Below are positions 19,436 through 28,869 of a DNA stretch of 64,000 nucleotides, one piece after another. The first letter of the stretch is position 1. Each line of letters opens with the position of its first letter. The notes beneath the pieces were generated by a model. The model was given only the letters and a program-made list of their open reading frames with translations, did not search any database and had not been told where the DNA came from. The DNA lies in assembly GCA_963818985.1 (NCBI GenBank), contig CAWFUJ010000001.1, forward strand, positions 144,561 through 208,560. Direction: 5' to 3'. The translations under genes were made by a program, and so were the position numbers. This DNA comes from JAFEDN01 sp963818985. GTDB taxonomy: Bacteria > Pseudomonadota > Gammaproteobacteria > Coxiellales > Coxiellaceae.

Positions 19436-20605
19436 ATGATAAGATTTCAATCTAAAAAATACCTGTTAGGCCTGTTAGTATCGACTTTTTCATCAACCTT
19501 GTATGCGCAAAATCCATTACCGTTAGATCAATTGCAAATGCCTCCCGGTTTTCATATCGAAATATTTGCTGAAGGGATTAAAGATGCTAGAAAATTAGCC
19601 TTGGGCGATAATGGCACGGTTTTTGTAGGTTCTACTGATGCTTCCAAGGTATATGCCATTGTGCCAAATAATAATAGCCCCCACGGTCATGAAGTAAAGG
19701 TAATAGCTTCTGGTTTATATCAGCCGCAAGGTGTGGCGTTTTTCCAAGGGAATCTATATGTGGCTGAGGCTGATCGTATTATTCGTTATGATAACATTGA
19801 ACAGCGTTTAAATAATCCCCCGTCACCATTTTTAGTTAATAATAATTTTCCATTAACCAAAACTCAGGGTGAAGAACGTTATCAGCGTCATGGTTGGAAA
19901 AGTCTACGGGTGGGGCCTGACCATAAATTATATGTGGCCATTGGCGCTCCCTGTGATAGCTGTCTACCAAAAAATAAATTAGATGGAACGATTGTACGTA
20001 TGGATCGCGATGGCGAAAACCTAGAAATATATGCAAAAGGCGTCCGCAATAGTGTCGGTTTTGATTGGGACCCTATCAACCAAAAATTTTGGTTCACTGA
20101 TAATGGTCGTGATAAAATGGGTGATGAAATTCCGCCTGACAAATTATGCTACGCACCTGTATCAGGCTTAGATTTCGGATTCCCCTACTATCATGGCAAG
20201 AACAAAAACGGGAAACATATTCCTGACCCTGAATTCGGTAAGTTAAAATCAGCCAAGGGTATTACCTGGCCAGCGATGAATTTACCAGCACATGTGGCTG
20301 TATTGGGAATGACATTTTACACTGGAAATATGTTTCCCGCTAAATATAAAAATCAAATCATTATCGCTGAACATGGTTCGTGGGATCGTAGCACTAAAAT
20401 CGGTTATCGCTTATCATTGGTAAAAATTAAAAATAATAAAGCCTTATCTTACACCCCATTTATTACAGGTTGGGAAAAAAACGAAAAAAACTGGGGCAGA
20501 CCAGTAGAACCTTTGGTGATGCCAGATGGTTCTTTGCTAATATCTGATGACTATGCAGGAGTTATTTATCGCATTACTTATTCCACTAGAAAAAATGGAA
20601 CATGA
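19436..20605 (+). CDS. PQQ-type sugar (sorbosone/glucose) dehydrogenase, exported
   Basis: A 389-residue protein with a signal peptide (cleavage likely after TLYAQ, residue ~25). The rest reads as a six-bladed propeller of the soluble glucose / L-sorbosone dehydrogenase type: QMPPGFHIEIFAEGIKDARK at the start, LRVGPDHKLYVAIGAPCDSC, VRNSVGFDWDPINQKFWFTD, and IIAEHGSWDRSTKIGYRL near the end. Enzymes of this family oxidise aldoses in the periplasm with pyrroloquinoline quinone. The exact substrate cannot be read from sequence, and no PQQ biosynthesis genes are in the window. AGGAGG lies before the start. The next gene, a methyltransferase, starts ten bases after the stop, so they are probably co-transcribed. 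Confidence 0.85.
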   Translation: MIRFQSKKYLLGLLVSTFSSTLYAQNPLPLDQLQMPPGFHIEIFAEGIKDARKLALGDNGTVFVGSTDASKVYAIVPNNNSPHGHEVKVIASGLYQPQGVAFFQGNLYVAEADRIIRYDNIEQRLNNPPSPFLVNNNFPLTKTQGEERYQRHGWKSLRVGPDHKLYVAIGAPCDSCLPKNKLDGTIVRMDRDGENLEIYAKGVRNSVGFDWDPINQKFWFTDNGRDKMGDEIPPDKLCYAPVSGLDFGFPYYHGKNKNGKHIPDPEFGKLKSAKGITWPAMNLPAHVAVLGMTFYTGNMFPAKYKNQIIIAEHGSWDRSTKIGYRLSLVKIKNNKALSYTPFITGWEKNEKNWGRPVEPLVMPDGSLLISDDYAGVIYRITYSTRKNGT

Positions 20606-20615
20606 GGAATGAGTC

Positions 20616-21371
20616 ATGTCAGAAAATGATCCATACGTACCAGAAAATATATTTCTTTATGAAAAACTTTATGGAGAAAATTTAATTTCTTTAGGTGGTT
20701 ATGAAGCCGTCGACAATATGTTTTCTGCTCTTAATATCACCGGTTTTAAAGCCTTGGATGTTGGATTTGGTTTAGGGGGTATGGCATTCTTTCTAGCAAA
20801 AAAATATCAGATGAAAATTTCAGGTGTAGAAATTCGTACCTGGATGGTGGAGCATGCACAAAAGCAAACTCCTAAAGATATTTTCGATAAATTGGATTTT
20901 AAGACTTATAATGAAGAAGGAAAAATCCCTTTTAAAAATAATTCATTCAATCTTGTCTATAGCAAAGGGGTATTAAATCATGTGCAAGACAAAGAAAAAC
21001 TGTTTCTGCAAATTCATCAGAAATTAAAAAATAATGGATTATTGGTTATTTTAGACTGGATTTATCCGGAAAATGCAAGACACCATCAAAGTTCTTTGGT
21101 AAAAGAGACAAAAGAAACTTATCAAACTATTTTAGAGAAAACAGGATTTTCCGATATCAATTTCCGAGATGATAGTTTAATTTTTATGAGTTACGTACAG
21201 AAATTATTAAAAAAAATTAATATCAATCGAAAATTTATTGAAAGCACATATGGGACAGAAATATTTTCTACAATCTTACATGATCATCAAGAACTCATGG
21301 AAGATATCATCCATCATCGTAAATTTTCAATGCGAATTTTAGCAAAAAAAATTAGCTGTTATGATGATTAA
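20616..21371 (+). CDS. SAM-dependent methyltransferase (class I)
   Basis: A 251-residue Rossmann-fold methyltransferase. Motif I is visible as LDVGFGLGGMAFFLAKKY, the acidic end of strand 2 as SGVEI, and the post-motif region as FNLVYSKGVLNHVQDKEKLF and LKNNGLLVILDW. The overall layout resembles phosphoethanolamine N-methyltransferases and ubiquinone/menaquinone-type methylases, but the substrate is uncertain. It follows the sugar dehydrogenase by ten bases, with a GAGGAATGAGTC leader that may act as a ribosome binding site. No signal peptide, so it acts in the cytoplasm. Confidence 0.8.
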   Translation: MSENDPYVPENIFLYEKLYGENLISLGGYEAVDNMFSALNITGFKALDVGFGLGGMAFFLAKKYQMKISGVEIRTWMVEHAQKQTPKDIFDKLDFKTYNEEGKIPFKNNSFNLVYSKGVLNHVQDKEKLFLQIHQKLKNNGLLVILDWIYPENARHHQSSLVKETKETYQTILEKTGFSDINFRDDSLIFMSYVQKLLKKININRKFIESTYGTEIFSTILHDHQELMEDIIHHRKFSMRILAKKISCYDD

Positions 21372-21625
21372 TTTTGACCCGTAGTGGAATTTTAAAAGAA
21401 ATATATCTCAATGAAATCCATTAATTTATCAAATCGAGTACTTTTTTATCGAACAGTCTATAATCAATAAATCAGACTCATCCATTTAGATCATTTTTTT
21501 CCTACCCATAAATAGTAAAGATAATGATTTTTGCATCACAGACAATACAAAATACTAATCTGTCATCACATTGAAATAGTTATTTAATTTATTTAGGATC
21601 TGACAATTGTGATGTCTGTAATGCG
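21372..21625. other. Intergenic region between convergent genes
   Basis: AT-rich gap of about 250 bases with no recognisable gene, hairpin or RNA. Confidence 0.4.
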
Positions 21626-22633
21626 TTAAATTGACACCTCTACACTGTGAGTTTCTTTATCATCCTCTAATGATGGTGGTGGAGGCTTTGATGGCGTGGA
21701 AGTAATTGACAATGCTTGTAGAGCAGAATTCATTGGAGTGATAATGCTGCAGACACTAGAGTTTGTTGTACTGTTAGGTCTGGTTTCTACACTACTTATC
21801 ATTTCGTTGTGCAGCTTTCTCATCTCTGCCACGGTAAGAGACCAGAAGTCGCGCTCCGGATCAGTTGGTTTTCTCGTGGGATCCATTTTAAATCCCATCT
21901 TTTCTAAAAGTTTTTGGGCGAGAATATTCTTCTTGTGAGCAGTTGCTCCTAGAGTTGTGACGGGTGCTGTTACATCATTAACCGTAACATGTATGTCACG
22001 GTCAAGGTTAAATAATATGATGCCTCCAATCGCGAGTGCAACTATTGTGCCGTAGGATTGGTTTTGGTAATTACGCCCGTCAATATTTGCACCAATGACG
22101 AGGCCCAATTGCACTTCCTTAGGGATGTCGCCATTACCTGCAGCTATATTTCCAATTGTTGTTATACTAGGTTTAATAGGAGATAGCTCTATTAATTGAT
22201 TGAATAAGTGCGGGCCTAATGCACCAATAAGGCACGTGACTACCATACTATTGTATACGCTTATAGACCATCCGGTCCAAGGATATCCCTTTAATACTCT
22301 ATCTTCATACATTTCCAACCGCTTTGCAGTTTTTTCTTCTGTTTCAGCGCCGTTCAAATATAAGGCCATAGTTTTAGCGTCACCAAAGAAACGCCGATAT
22401 GCTTTATAGTCCTTTTTTCGCGCAGGCTCAAGTATCATTCCAGTGGGAGTAGTGACTTTCATCTCGAGTGGTTTTTCTTTCTTAAAATTAATATCTAATT
22501 GTTGATAAAAAAATTTCGGGTTTCTATAGGCTTCTTTGACTCGTCCGTTACCATATAAAAGAATTGCTGCCGAGATAGAACTAAATGTTAAAAGAGATCT
22601 TATGGGGTTTAACGTTGATGGTGATGATCGCAT
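21626..22633 (-). CDS. GNAT-like acetyltransferase with membrane segments
   Basis: A 335-residue protein. The middle resembles a RimJ/RimL-type GNAT domain: the opening ILEPARKKDYKAYRRFFGDA, the central VQLGLVIGANIDGRNYQNQS (acetyl-CoA-binding strand and loop) and the closing NILAQKLLEKMGFKMD. Unusual for a GNAT, hydrophobic stretches occur near the N-terminus (SLLTFSSISAAILLYG), in the middle and at YGTIVALAIGGIILF. A Ser/Pro-rich tail of ~50 residues follows. Known GNATs transfer an acetyl group to amines; the substrate here is unknown. The canonical Q/RxxGxG/A loop is degenerate, so activity is uncertain. Confidence 0.6.
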   Translation of the reverse strand: MRSSPSTLNPIRSLLTFSSISAAILLYGNGRVKEAYRNPKFFYQQLDINFKKEKPLEMKVTTPTGMILEPARKKDYKAYRRFFGDAKTMALYLNGAETEEKTAKRLEMYEDRVLKGYPWTGWSISVYNSMVVTCLIGALGPHLFNQLIELSPIKPSITTIGNIAAGNGDIPKEVQLGLVIGANIDGRNYQNQSYGTIVALAIGGIILFNLDRDIHVTVNDVTAPVTTLGATAHKKNILAQKLLEKMGFKMDPTRKPTDPERDFWSLTVAEMRKLHNEMISSVETRPNSTTNSSVCSIITPMNSALQALSITSTPSKPPPPSLEDDKETHSVEVSI

Positions 22634-23002
22634 AAATTACCTCCCTTCATTTATTATTAATATTATTATTCCAGAAAAAGCATAACAAATAAAGGATAAA
22701 TAAATCTCGCCCACAATTTTTGTACCCTACAGAGGGCTTTAGGCTCATCTTCGAATATTTAATATTGTTTTAAGCTTATTGCAGTACATTAGGTTGACAT
22801 TTAATGGGTAAAAATTATGTTAAAACAAGAAGGAAAAAAATTTACAATTAATACAAATTTTTCCTATACATCAAAAACTTTTTTAGATCCATTAACTCCC
22901 TAAAAGATTCTTCAAGCAAGGCGGCGTACTCGATCACCAAGTAACACACTGTAAGCTTTTATGGTATAATAATAGCTCTATAATTAGTAAAAGGAGATAC
23001 GT
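22634..23002. other. Divergent intergenic region
   Basis: A 370-base AT-rich region between divergently transcribed genes; it should carry promoters for both. A clear AAAAGGAGATACGT ribosome binding site ends it. No other feature recognised. Confidence 0.4.
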
Positions 23003-25528
23003 ATGATAAGGAATTCTGGAATTGATTTAAAGGATACTGATGCTAGTACATGGATTGACAGATTAAAAGAATTCAAAAATTATTGGATTTCAAAACGAGA
23101 ATATTACCGAGTATTTCAGTTTTGTCATACCGACAATTCAAAAATCATAGCTCCTCCGGGTATCCCTGAAGCGATAAGTGAAGCTTTGTCAAAATTTTTT
23201 TGGAGTTATTTTTTTTATTCACAGTATGTATATACCGCTAAAATCGCTGAACCTCTTGTCATAATATGCGCACAATCCTATACTGCATTTCAAAGAGATT
23301 TGGAAGCCTTATATCCCTATAAAAGCAAAACTATATGTTTATTAGTAGATCCTAATTTTCAAGGCAATGTAGATTTTTTCATAAAAGTATATAAAACCCT
23401 GGATATAAAAGGTACCGTAAACATATTACAAACAAAGTATGGACTGTCTTTAGGGGCGGATCAAGTTAATGACATTGCAAAGAAACTTAAAATTTATCTG
23501 GAAAAATACGCACAGCTTTTACAGATTCTTAAAGATCATGAATCACTTCTCACAAAAGTAGCTGATGAAAATAATTATAACAAAGAGCAGATGTACACTC
23601 TAAAATTGAAAACTCTTGAAAGTTTGCTGATTCTGGTAAAAACCTATGTTGTTACTGAGCTTAAAAATAAAGAATTTACAAGACTCATTCTAACCGACCT
23701 GGAAACGACTAGGGCGTATTTAAAGAATAAAACATTCGCTACTGGCACCGACGCAAAACTTCATGGTCCTGGATTTCTTAAATTAGCTCGCAAACACTAT
23801 GAAATTTCAACCAAAACTACACAAATAAGCGAAGATAAATCAGAAGAAAAAAATCAAATAGAAAGTTTAGAACAAACTCAGGATTTCGCACCCGCTTGCA
23901 AAAATGGCGACTTGGCAAGAGCAAAGGCATTATCAAAAAACATTTCTGAAGAGGCTTTAGCTAATGCTTTATATACCGCTTGTGCTGATGGTCAAGTTAA
24001 AATTATTAAATTTTTATTGAATAAAATTTCCTCTATCCGAGGCGCGGAAAAGCGATTGCTAAATCGCTTTTATACCGAAAAAGAAAGAACTCCACTGATG
24101 GCTGCATTAGAGAAAAACCATATAGATGTAGTCAACTTTCTTTTAAAAAGTAAGGTCATTGATCCTGCTATAAAAAATCGTTTTGGTGAAAGCGCTTTAT
24201 CTTTCTCCAATGATGAAATTAGAAAAAAAATCTCTTCTAAAATTACCACCACACCAAAACATAAAGATCCAGCGCAAATACCAATGGCCGTGTCTATTTC
24301 TCGACCTTTCACGCCTACGGAAGAGCTGAAAATTGATTCTGAGAAAATTAAAAAATATTTTAAGTCCGTTAATATACCAGAGAAGCTAGTTGAAATTAAA
24401 ACTTTACTTATTTCATTAAAACCTTATACCGAAATCATAAGTGATTTTAAATGGCTGCAGACTTTTTCCGAATTGCAGGAAAAATTTGTTAATTATGAAG
24501 AAAGATTTAATCGATTAAAGGAAGAACTATCCACAATAACGGATAGTTCAAACTTACAAAAAATAAAAAAGCAGCATATTAAAATAACTAAACAGCTAGA
24601 ATACATTAAGGAGCAATTATTAACTTTAGGTCGAGAATTAAATTTCACCGGAATTAGTTTATCCTCTGAAGAGAGTAAACTCTCCCCTCCCCCATCTATC
24701 AGATATAGTAGTATTTTTTCAAGTCCAAGTTCTCGCTCCCTAGGTACACATAGTTACAGCGTACCGAAGCCAGCAGAGGCTTTAACGAGAGAAGCACAAG
24801 AAAAGGATTATACAAATTTTCGATTTTTTTTGCCGCCACAGCCACCTAAACTATCGGATTATTTTGAAATCATAAATATGTTAGATTCTGTTTGCTATAG
24901 AAAATTAGAAAAGATAATTTTTTTTAGGGATTTTTCTGCTATCCAGCAAGATAAATCAAAAATTAATGTCTTCAAAGCTATACAGACAGACGCCATTTTA
25001 TTTGAAATTATGCAATTCATGGAGCAACAAGCACATTTAACAGAGCCCAACCTGATAAGACAGGCAATAGTTCATTTCAAGGGTTCACATAAACAATTTG
25101 AGCTCCAATTTCACAGTTCTGTCTTAGAGGAAAAAAATATCACTGATTTACATAATAAAGTGATGAGTTTTGCAACCGATTTACTTTCGCTTGATATAAA
25201 CAGATTAAGAAGAAATAGCCTTTATAAAAAGCTAATAGCGCATGGAGAGCTTTTGCAGCAAGAAAAGGAAGTTGTCGCACTTTCGGAGCGACGGACTTTT
25301 AATACGATATTTAATACCAAAAAATTTTGGTACGAATCTTTTAACTATGAATTTCCATTCATTGAGCCTATGTTTAAAAGTGCATTAGAGATGATTAATA
25401 TCCATTATCATATTTATGGAACTCCTAATAATCCTCAAGTGGACCCTAGAAGAGCCGTTACCAGTCGGCATAAAGGACCCTCAGGTATTGCTAGCCCTAC
25501 TTCTAACCCAGCTATTACGTTTAGTTAA
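23003..25528 (+). CDS. Ankyrin-repeat protein, large (841 residues)
   Basis: The N-terminal ~280 residues are helical and unrecognised. Ankyrin repeats lie at residues ~293-405: FAPACKNGDLARAKALSKNI, NALYTACADGQVKIIKFLL, RTPLMAALEKNHIDVVNFLL and a final NRFGESALSFSNDEIRKKI. A helical, coiled-coil-like stretch follows (~430-550), then a Ser-rich linker (~555-600) and a C-terminal helical domain (~610-820). No signal peptide. GGAG precedes the ATG at good spacing. Ankyrin repeats mediate protein binding; the multi-domain layout resembles Legionella-type effectors, which is inference from context. Confidence 0.75.
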   Translation: MIRNSGIDLKDTDASTWIDRLKEFKNYWISKREYYRVFQFCHTDNSKIIAPPGIPEAISEALSKFFWSYFFYSQYVYTAKIAEPLVIICAQSYTAFQRDLEALYPYKSKTICLLVDPNFQGNVDFFIKVYKTLDIKGTVNILQTKYGLSLGADQVNDIAKKLKIYLEKYAQLLQILKDHESLLTKVADENNYNKEQMYTLKLKTLESLLILVKTYVVTELKNKEFTRLILTDLETTRAYLKNKTFATGTDAKLHGPGFLKLARKHYEISTKTTQISEDKSEEKNQIESLEQTQDFAPACKNGDLARAKALSKNISEEALANALYTACADGQVKIIKFLLNKISSIRGAEKRLLNRFYTEKERTPLMAALEKNHIDVVNFLLKSKVIDPAIKNRFGESALSFSNDEIRKKISSKITTTPKHKDPAQIPMAVSISRPFTPTEELKIDSEKIKKYFKSVNIPEKLVEIKTLLISLKPYTEIISDFKWLQTFSELQEKFVNYEERFNRLKEELSTITDSSNLQKIKKQHIKITKQLEYIKEQLLTLGRELNFTGISLSSEESKLSPPPSIRYSSIFSSPSSRSLGTHSYSVPKPAEALTREAQEKDYTNFRFFLPPQPPKLSDYFEIINMLDSVCYRKLEKIIFFRDFSAIQQDKSKINVFKAIQTDAILFEIMQFMEQQAHLTEPNLIRQAIVHFKGSHKQFELQFHSSVLEEKNITDLHNKVMSFATDLLSLDINRLRRNSLYKKLIAHGELLQQEKEVVALSERRTFNTIFNTKKFWYESFNYEFPFIEPMFKSALEMINIHYHIYGTPNNPQVDPRRAVTSRHKGPSGIASPTSNPAITFS

Positions 25529-25806
25529 AACTTAAGCGCGTACACCGAGCCAACTAGCTAGCATGATTCTGGTGAGCAAATACATTGGCTTCAATACTAG
25601 CATCTTGTTTGAAAATATAATTAACAAGATAATCATAATTATCCACCGTTATGTCTGAACTAATTACCAAACTTTGGGCGCGACGTACCGTATTTTTGAA
25701 TCACGAAATTGTCATATTGTGAAAAATTTGATGATATGTTAGGCTAAAATTGTAAAAAATGTTTTTTTATTGGAAAAAAACAATTTGACTAAAGGAGACT
25801 TCTACT
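25529..25806. other. Intergenic region
   Basis: About 280 bases without a supported gene. It must carry the promoter of the PRC-barrel gene; GGAG sits nine bases before that start. Confidence 0.4.
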
Positions 25807-26175
25807 ATGAAAAAATCAAATCTTTCACGGAGCCTTGTCAGTACAGAACATGTAATAGGAGTAAAAGTACAAAATCCGCAAAGTGAAAATTTAGGTGAAA
25901 TAGAAGAAATCATACTTGAGAAAGTTTCTGGAAAAGTTCGTTATTTAGTACTATCTTTCGGGGGGTTTTTAGGAATGGGGGATAAACTTTTCGCCCTTCC
26001 ATGGAACGCCATTCATTATAATCCTGAGCAGGATGCTTTTATCTTAAATATTAGTAAAGAAAAATTAAAAAATGCTCCGGGCTTTAACAAAGATCAGCCT
26101 CCTGACTACAATGACCAAATTTGGGGCGAAAGTATTTCTAAATACTACGATACTAAGCCTTTTTGGTTAGAATAA
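25807..26175 (+). CDS. PRC-barrel domain protein
   Basis: A 122-residue protein that is nearly all one PRC-barrel: GVKVQNPQSENLGEIEEIIL, then GKVRYLVLSFGGFLGMGDKL and ALPWNAIHYNPEQDAFILNI. The family is found in photosynthetic reaction centre subunit H, in RimM and in many stress-related stand-alone proteins, where its role is usually unknown. A well-formed terminator hairpin follows the gene, so it is probably a single-gene transcript. Confidence 0.9.
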   Translation: MKKSNLSRSLVSTEHVIGVKVQNPQSENLGEIEEIILEKVSGKVRYLVLSFGGFLGMGDKLFALPWNAIHYNPEQDAFILNISKEKLKNAPGFNKDQPPDYNDQIWGESISKYYDTKPFWLE

Positions 26176-26185
26176 CGAGCGCTTG

Positions 26186-26225
26186 AATCCAGCGATTTTA
26201 AACTTTAAAATCGCTGGATTTATAA
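26186..26225 (+). terminator. Rho-independent terminator after PRC-barrel gene
   Basis: A perfect 17-base inverted repeat: AATCCAGCGATTTTAAA (26186-26202), one base, then TTTAAAATCGCTGGATT (26204-26220), followed by a TTTATAATAATTT run. It lies 11 bases after the PRC-barrel stop codon. Confidence 0.85.
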
Positions 26226-26324
26226 TAATTTCCATTGCACGCCCCCCTCAGAGAGATACCCCAAGCTCACCCTGATAGAGCAGAAGCTGAACACCAAATA
26301 AGGAAGTTATTTTTGCACAAGCCC

Positions 26325-27692
26325 TTAGCTAAGAGAGAGATTTTCACTTAACTTGGAACCCTGATCGATCAATGGTAAAAATTTTAAGTGAACTCCAAAT
26401 AATGAATAGAATGGTATTTCCATATGTTCGTCACTACTTTTTGATGGCGACTCTATTTTACAAACAGCAGTATACTTCAAACTATCCTTGATGACTTCCC
26501 GATAGTGCCAAGAACTTAAATGAGAAGCTAAAAACCATGATATTTTGCCACTTATATCATCCTCAGCAAATAATAATAAAAAGGATAATGCATTATGTAT
26601 TTGTTGATTAGTGGTCTCAAGGCTTTTAAACAGGTAATCAAGTATCTTTGCTTCTTTTGGTTTTTTACAATCTAAACCTGCACTTATGTCCAACTTTTGA
26701 CCCGTGATGGTGAGTGGATAATTGACAGAGTTAACTTTGAAATCTTTTGAATCTCCACTCTCTTGAGAACTAGGAGCTTTATATTTTATTTTATTATGGT
26801 CTATTGCCAGCTTTCGAGTGCTGGTTAAGTCTTTCAGTTCCTTTGGAGAAAGTATTCTATATTGACTGATACAACAATAAGTTTGAACTTGATTCCATAA
26901 AATTTGAGATATTAATTTCCATTCCTGCGCTTGCCCATTCACTCCCCCTATTTGCAGTAATTCAAAGGCCATTTTGTAAGCTTTAATAGCCATCTCCAAG
27001 TAGTTGAGCAAGGTACTATTCACATGGATTTTTATCCATTCCGCCAACTGTTCTTTATTAGTCGTTAAAAGCATCGATAAGGGAAAAAGAAGTAATTTTT
27101 CGCCAGTGGACTTATATTCCTCAGCACATTGAAACCAATTTTTTGCAATTAGAACCACTTTTTTAAATTCAGCCGTTTTATCCGTCTTCAGCTCTTCAAA
27201 ATTAAACCTCCCTTTGACAACAATTATTTGTTGTTTTGCCCATTCGATTTCTCTATCCATTTTTTTCAAATTGCTTTGCGTTTCTTTTTCCTCTGTTCTT
27301 GCTTTTGCAAATAGATTAAGATAATTTTCAATCCGGTAATTTATCGTTATCAATTGTGTAAGTAAATTTTCTACTCTTTCACAAATTCTTTTTTCCAAAA
27401 TATTTTCGCCTAATTGACAACATATTTTGGCCCGGCGCAGACCGGCAATAGTAGTTTGATGATATTTTTCCAGAGAGGGAATTATATTTTTTTGATCAGA
27501 AGCTCTATCCTGTTCTATGTACCATTCAGCTAATATTAAACATCTAGCGGCTAATGAATATAGGATGTCGATGTCTTCACTTTCTATATTACGCTGTGGC
27601 CCACCATATAGAAGATCATAAAATTCTGCCTCTTTTTTCAACAGATGGTCAGTCATAAGATTATCAGTGCGAGCCTGCACAAATTCTTCCAA
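26325..27692 (-). CDS. Helical protein of unknown family (455 residues)
   Basis: Composition and spacing suggest an almost entirely alpha-helical protein, with TPR-like stretches (for example LLNYLEMAIKAYKMAFELLQ and IAGLRRAKICCQLGENILEK) and a coiled-coil-like segment near residues 130-170 (EEKETQSNLKKMDREIEWAK). No signal peptide and no catalytic motif seen. It is not recognised and has no clear operon partner. The frame stays open a little upstream of the chosen ATG. Confidence 0.6.
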   Translation of the reverse strand: MEEFVQARTDNLMTDHLLKKEAEFYDLLYGGPQRNIESEDIDILYSLAARCLILAEWYIEQDRASDQKNIIPSLEKYHQTTIAGLRRAKICCQLGENILEKRICERVENLLTQLITINYRIENYLNLFAKARTEEKETQSNLKKMDREIEWAKQQIIVVKGRFNFEELKTDKTAEFKKVVLIAKNWFQCAEEYKSTGEKLLLFPLSMLLTTNKEQLAEWIKIHVNSTLLNYLEMAIKAYKMAFELLQIGGVNGQAQEWKLISQILWNQVQTYCCISQYRILSPKELKDLTSTRKLAIDHNKIKYKAPSSQESGDSKDFKVNSVNYPLTITGQKLDISAGLDCKKPKEAKILDYLFKSLETTNQQIHNALSFLLLFAEDDISGKISWFLASHLSSWHYREVIKDSLKYTAVCKIESPSKSSDEHMEIPFYSLFGVHLKFLPLIDQGSKLSENLSLS

Positions 27693-27779
27693 TTTCGATA
27701 CAATTTGTTTAGCTTCAATTCCTATCTTCTTCGTAATTTTAAATCCCAGTGAATCACTAGTACAAAAAAAACGTTAAGG

Positions 27780-28163
27780 TTGGAAATTAAAAAGTTTTCA
27801 ATCATTGGCCATTCGGGTGGTGCGCCATTTGCTGTCGCCTGCATATATAAAATATCCGACCAGTTAAATGGCGTTGCTATTGTTGCTGGAATAGGTCCTG
27901 TAGAAATTCCTGAAGTAGTAGTCAGTTTGTCTCAAGGACAACGATTTCTAAAGAATGCAATTAATATGACCCCCTGGATTGCTAACTGCATGATGAAACT
28001 GACATCAATAATGTTTAAAAACTCTAAATTGCTAAAATACGGACTAAAACAAATGCCTGAAGTGGATGTTCTTGCGTTGCAATCCCAAGAGAGTCATAAG
28101 CAGGAAGGACACATCTCTTTGCTGACAAACAAAGGAAAAGAAATTTTACAAAGTATTTGTTAA
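27780..28163 (+). pseudogene. Alpha/beta-hydrolase, 5'-truncated remnant
   Basis: The frame opens at a TTG and immediately gives FSIIGHSGGAPFAVACIYKI, the nucleophile elbow (GHSGG) of an alpha/beta hydrolase with the catalytic Ser. In intact family members about 80-100 residues precede this motif; they are missing here, and the upstream sequence belongs to the neighbouring divergent gene region. The frame ends after another ~110 residues, before a convincing catalytic His region. It is therefore most likely a decayed fragment. Confidence 0.7.
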
Positions 28164-28261
28164 TTCCTCCTTGCCAAGAAATTTTAAATTTGTCAGTATG
28201 GTTTCACTTTTTAAATGGATTTAGGTAAAATTGAGTTGAGCATTTTAATAAGGAGAAGATT

Positions 28262-28612
28262 ATGTTTAAGAAAATTTGCCTAATCGGGGTTGCTTTAGCT
28301 TCAGTCGGTTGTCAATCCACGCATTTATCACGACAAGCTCAGCAAGTCATCTTGTCACCTAATGCACCATCGCCTGCTTGTCAATATATTAGTAGTATTA
28401 CTGGTAATCAAGGGAACTTCGTGAGCGGGGCTGTTACTTCTAATAAGAACCTAGAGCAGGGAGCAATGAATGATCTTAGAAATAAAGCTGCTAATTTAGG
28501 CGCTAATTATGTGCAGATGTTGGGTAATCGTTCCGGAGTCACCGGTCACAATGGCGGTCAGCGACAAACTAATGTTATTTACACCGGCAATGCTTATAAA
28601 TGTCCAAGGTGA
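28262..28612 (+). CDS. DUF4156-type lipoprotein
   Basis: A 116-residue protein with a lipoprotein signal: a basic start, hydrophobic core and lipobox SVGC (Cys17 would be lipidated). The mature part has the pattern of DUF4156 lipoproteins: an early ACQYISSITGNQG, then MNDLRNKAANLGANYVQM, ending with TGNAYKCPR. Such proteins sit in the envelope and their function is unknown. AAGGAG lies eight bases before the ATG. It stands alone between a hydrolase remnant and a micro-ORF. Confidence 0.85.
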   Translation: MFKKICLIGVALASVGCQSTHLSRQAQQVILSPNAPSPACQYISSITGNQGNFVSGAVTSNKNLEQGAMNDLRNKAANLGANYVQMLGNRSGVTGHNGGQRQTNVIYTGNAYKCPR

Positions 28613-28787
28613 GATTATAATCAACACCTGGGGACCATAAGGTCGGCAAAGGTAAGCAGGACGTATTAACTGCGATCCATATAAAAGTGAGTTGTTGCCA
28701 CATTGGCGATTTAAAATCAACGTTTTTCCCTGCTTATGATATATTAAAGTTACTACTCTTATTCTTTTTTCAGCGGAGTGACATGAA

Positions 28788-28853
28788 ATGAACGCGATAA
28801 AAGATACAGAGAACTCGTTTCCAGCTAGCGATCCTCCTTCATCATGGCGGTAA
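28788..28853 (+). CDS. 21-residue micro-protein with SFPASDPPS motif
   Basis: The frame MNAIKDTENSFPASDPPSSW-R ends at TAA. The SFPASDPPS motif recurs in many short bacterial proteins of unknown role and is usually followed by Trp, as here. A ribosome binding site is plausible in AGCGGAGTGACATGAA. A decayed second copy of its leader and first codons lies at 30355-30385. It is short, so confidence is moderate despite the recognisable motif. Confidence 0.5.
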   Translation: MNAIKDTENSFPASDPPSSWR

Positions 28854-28869
28854 AGGCTAATAATTAAGT

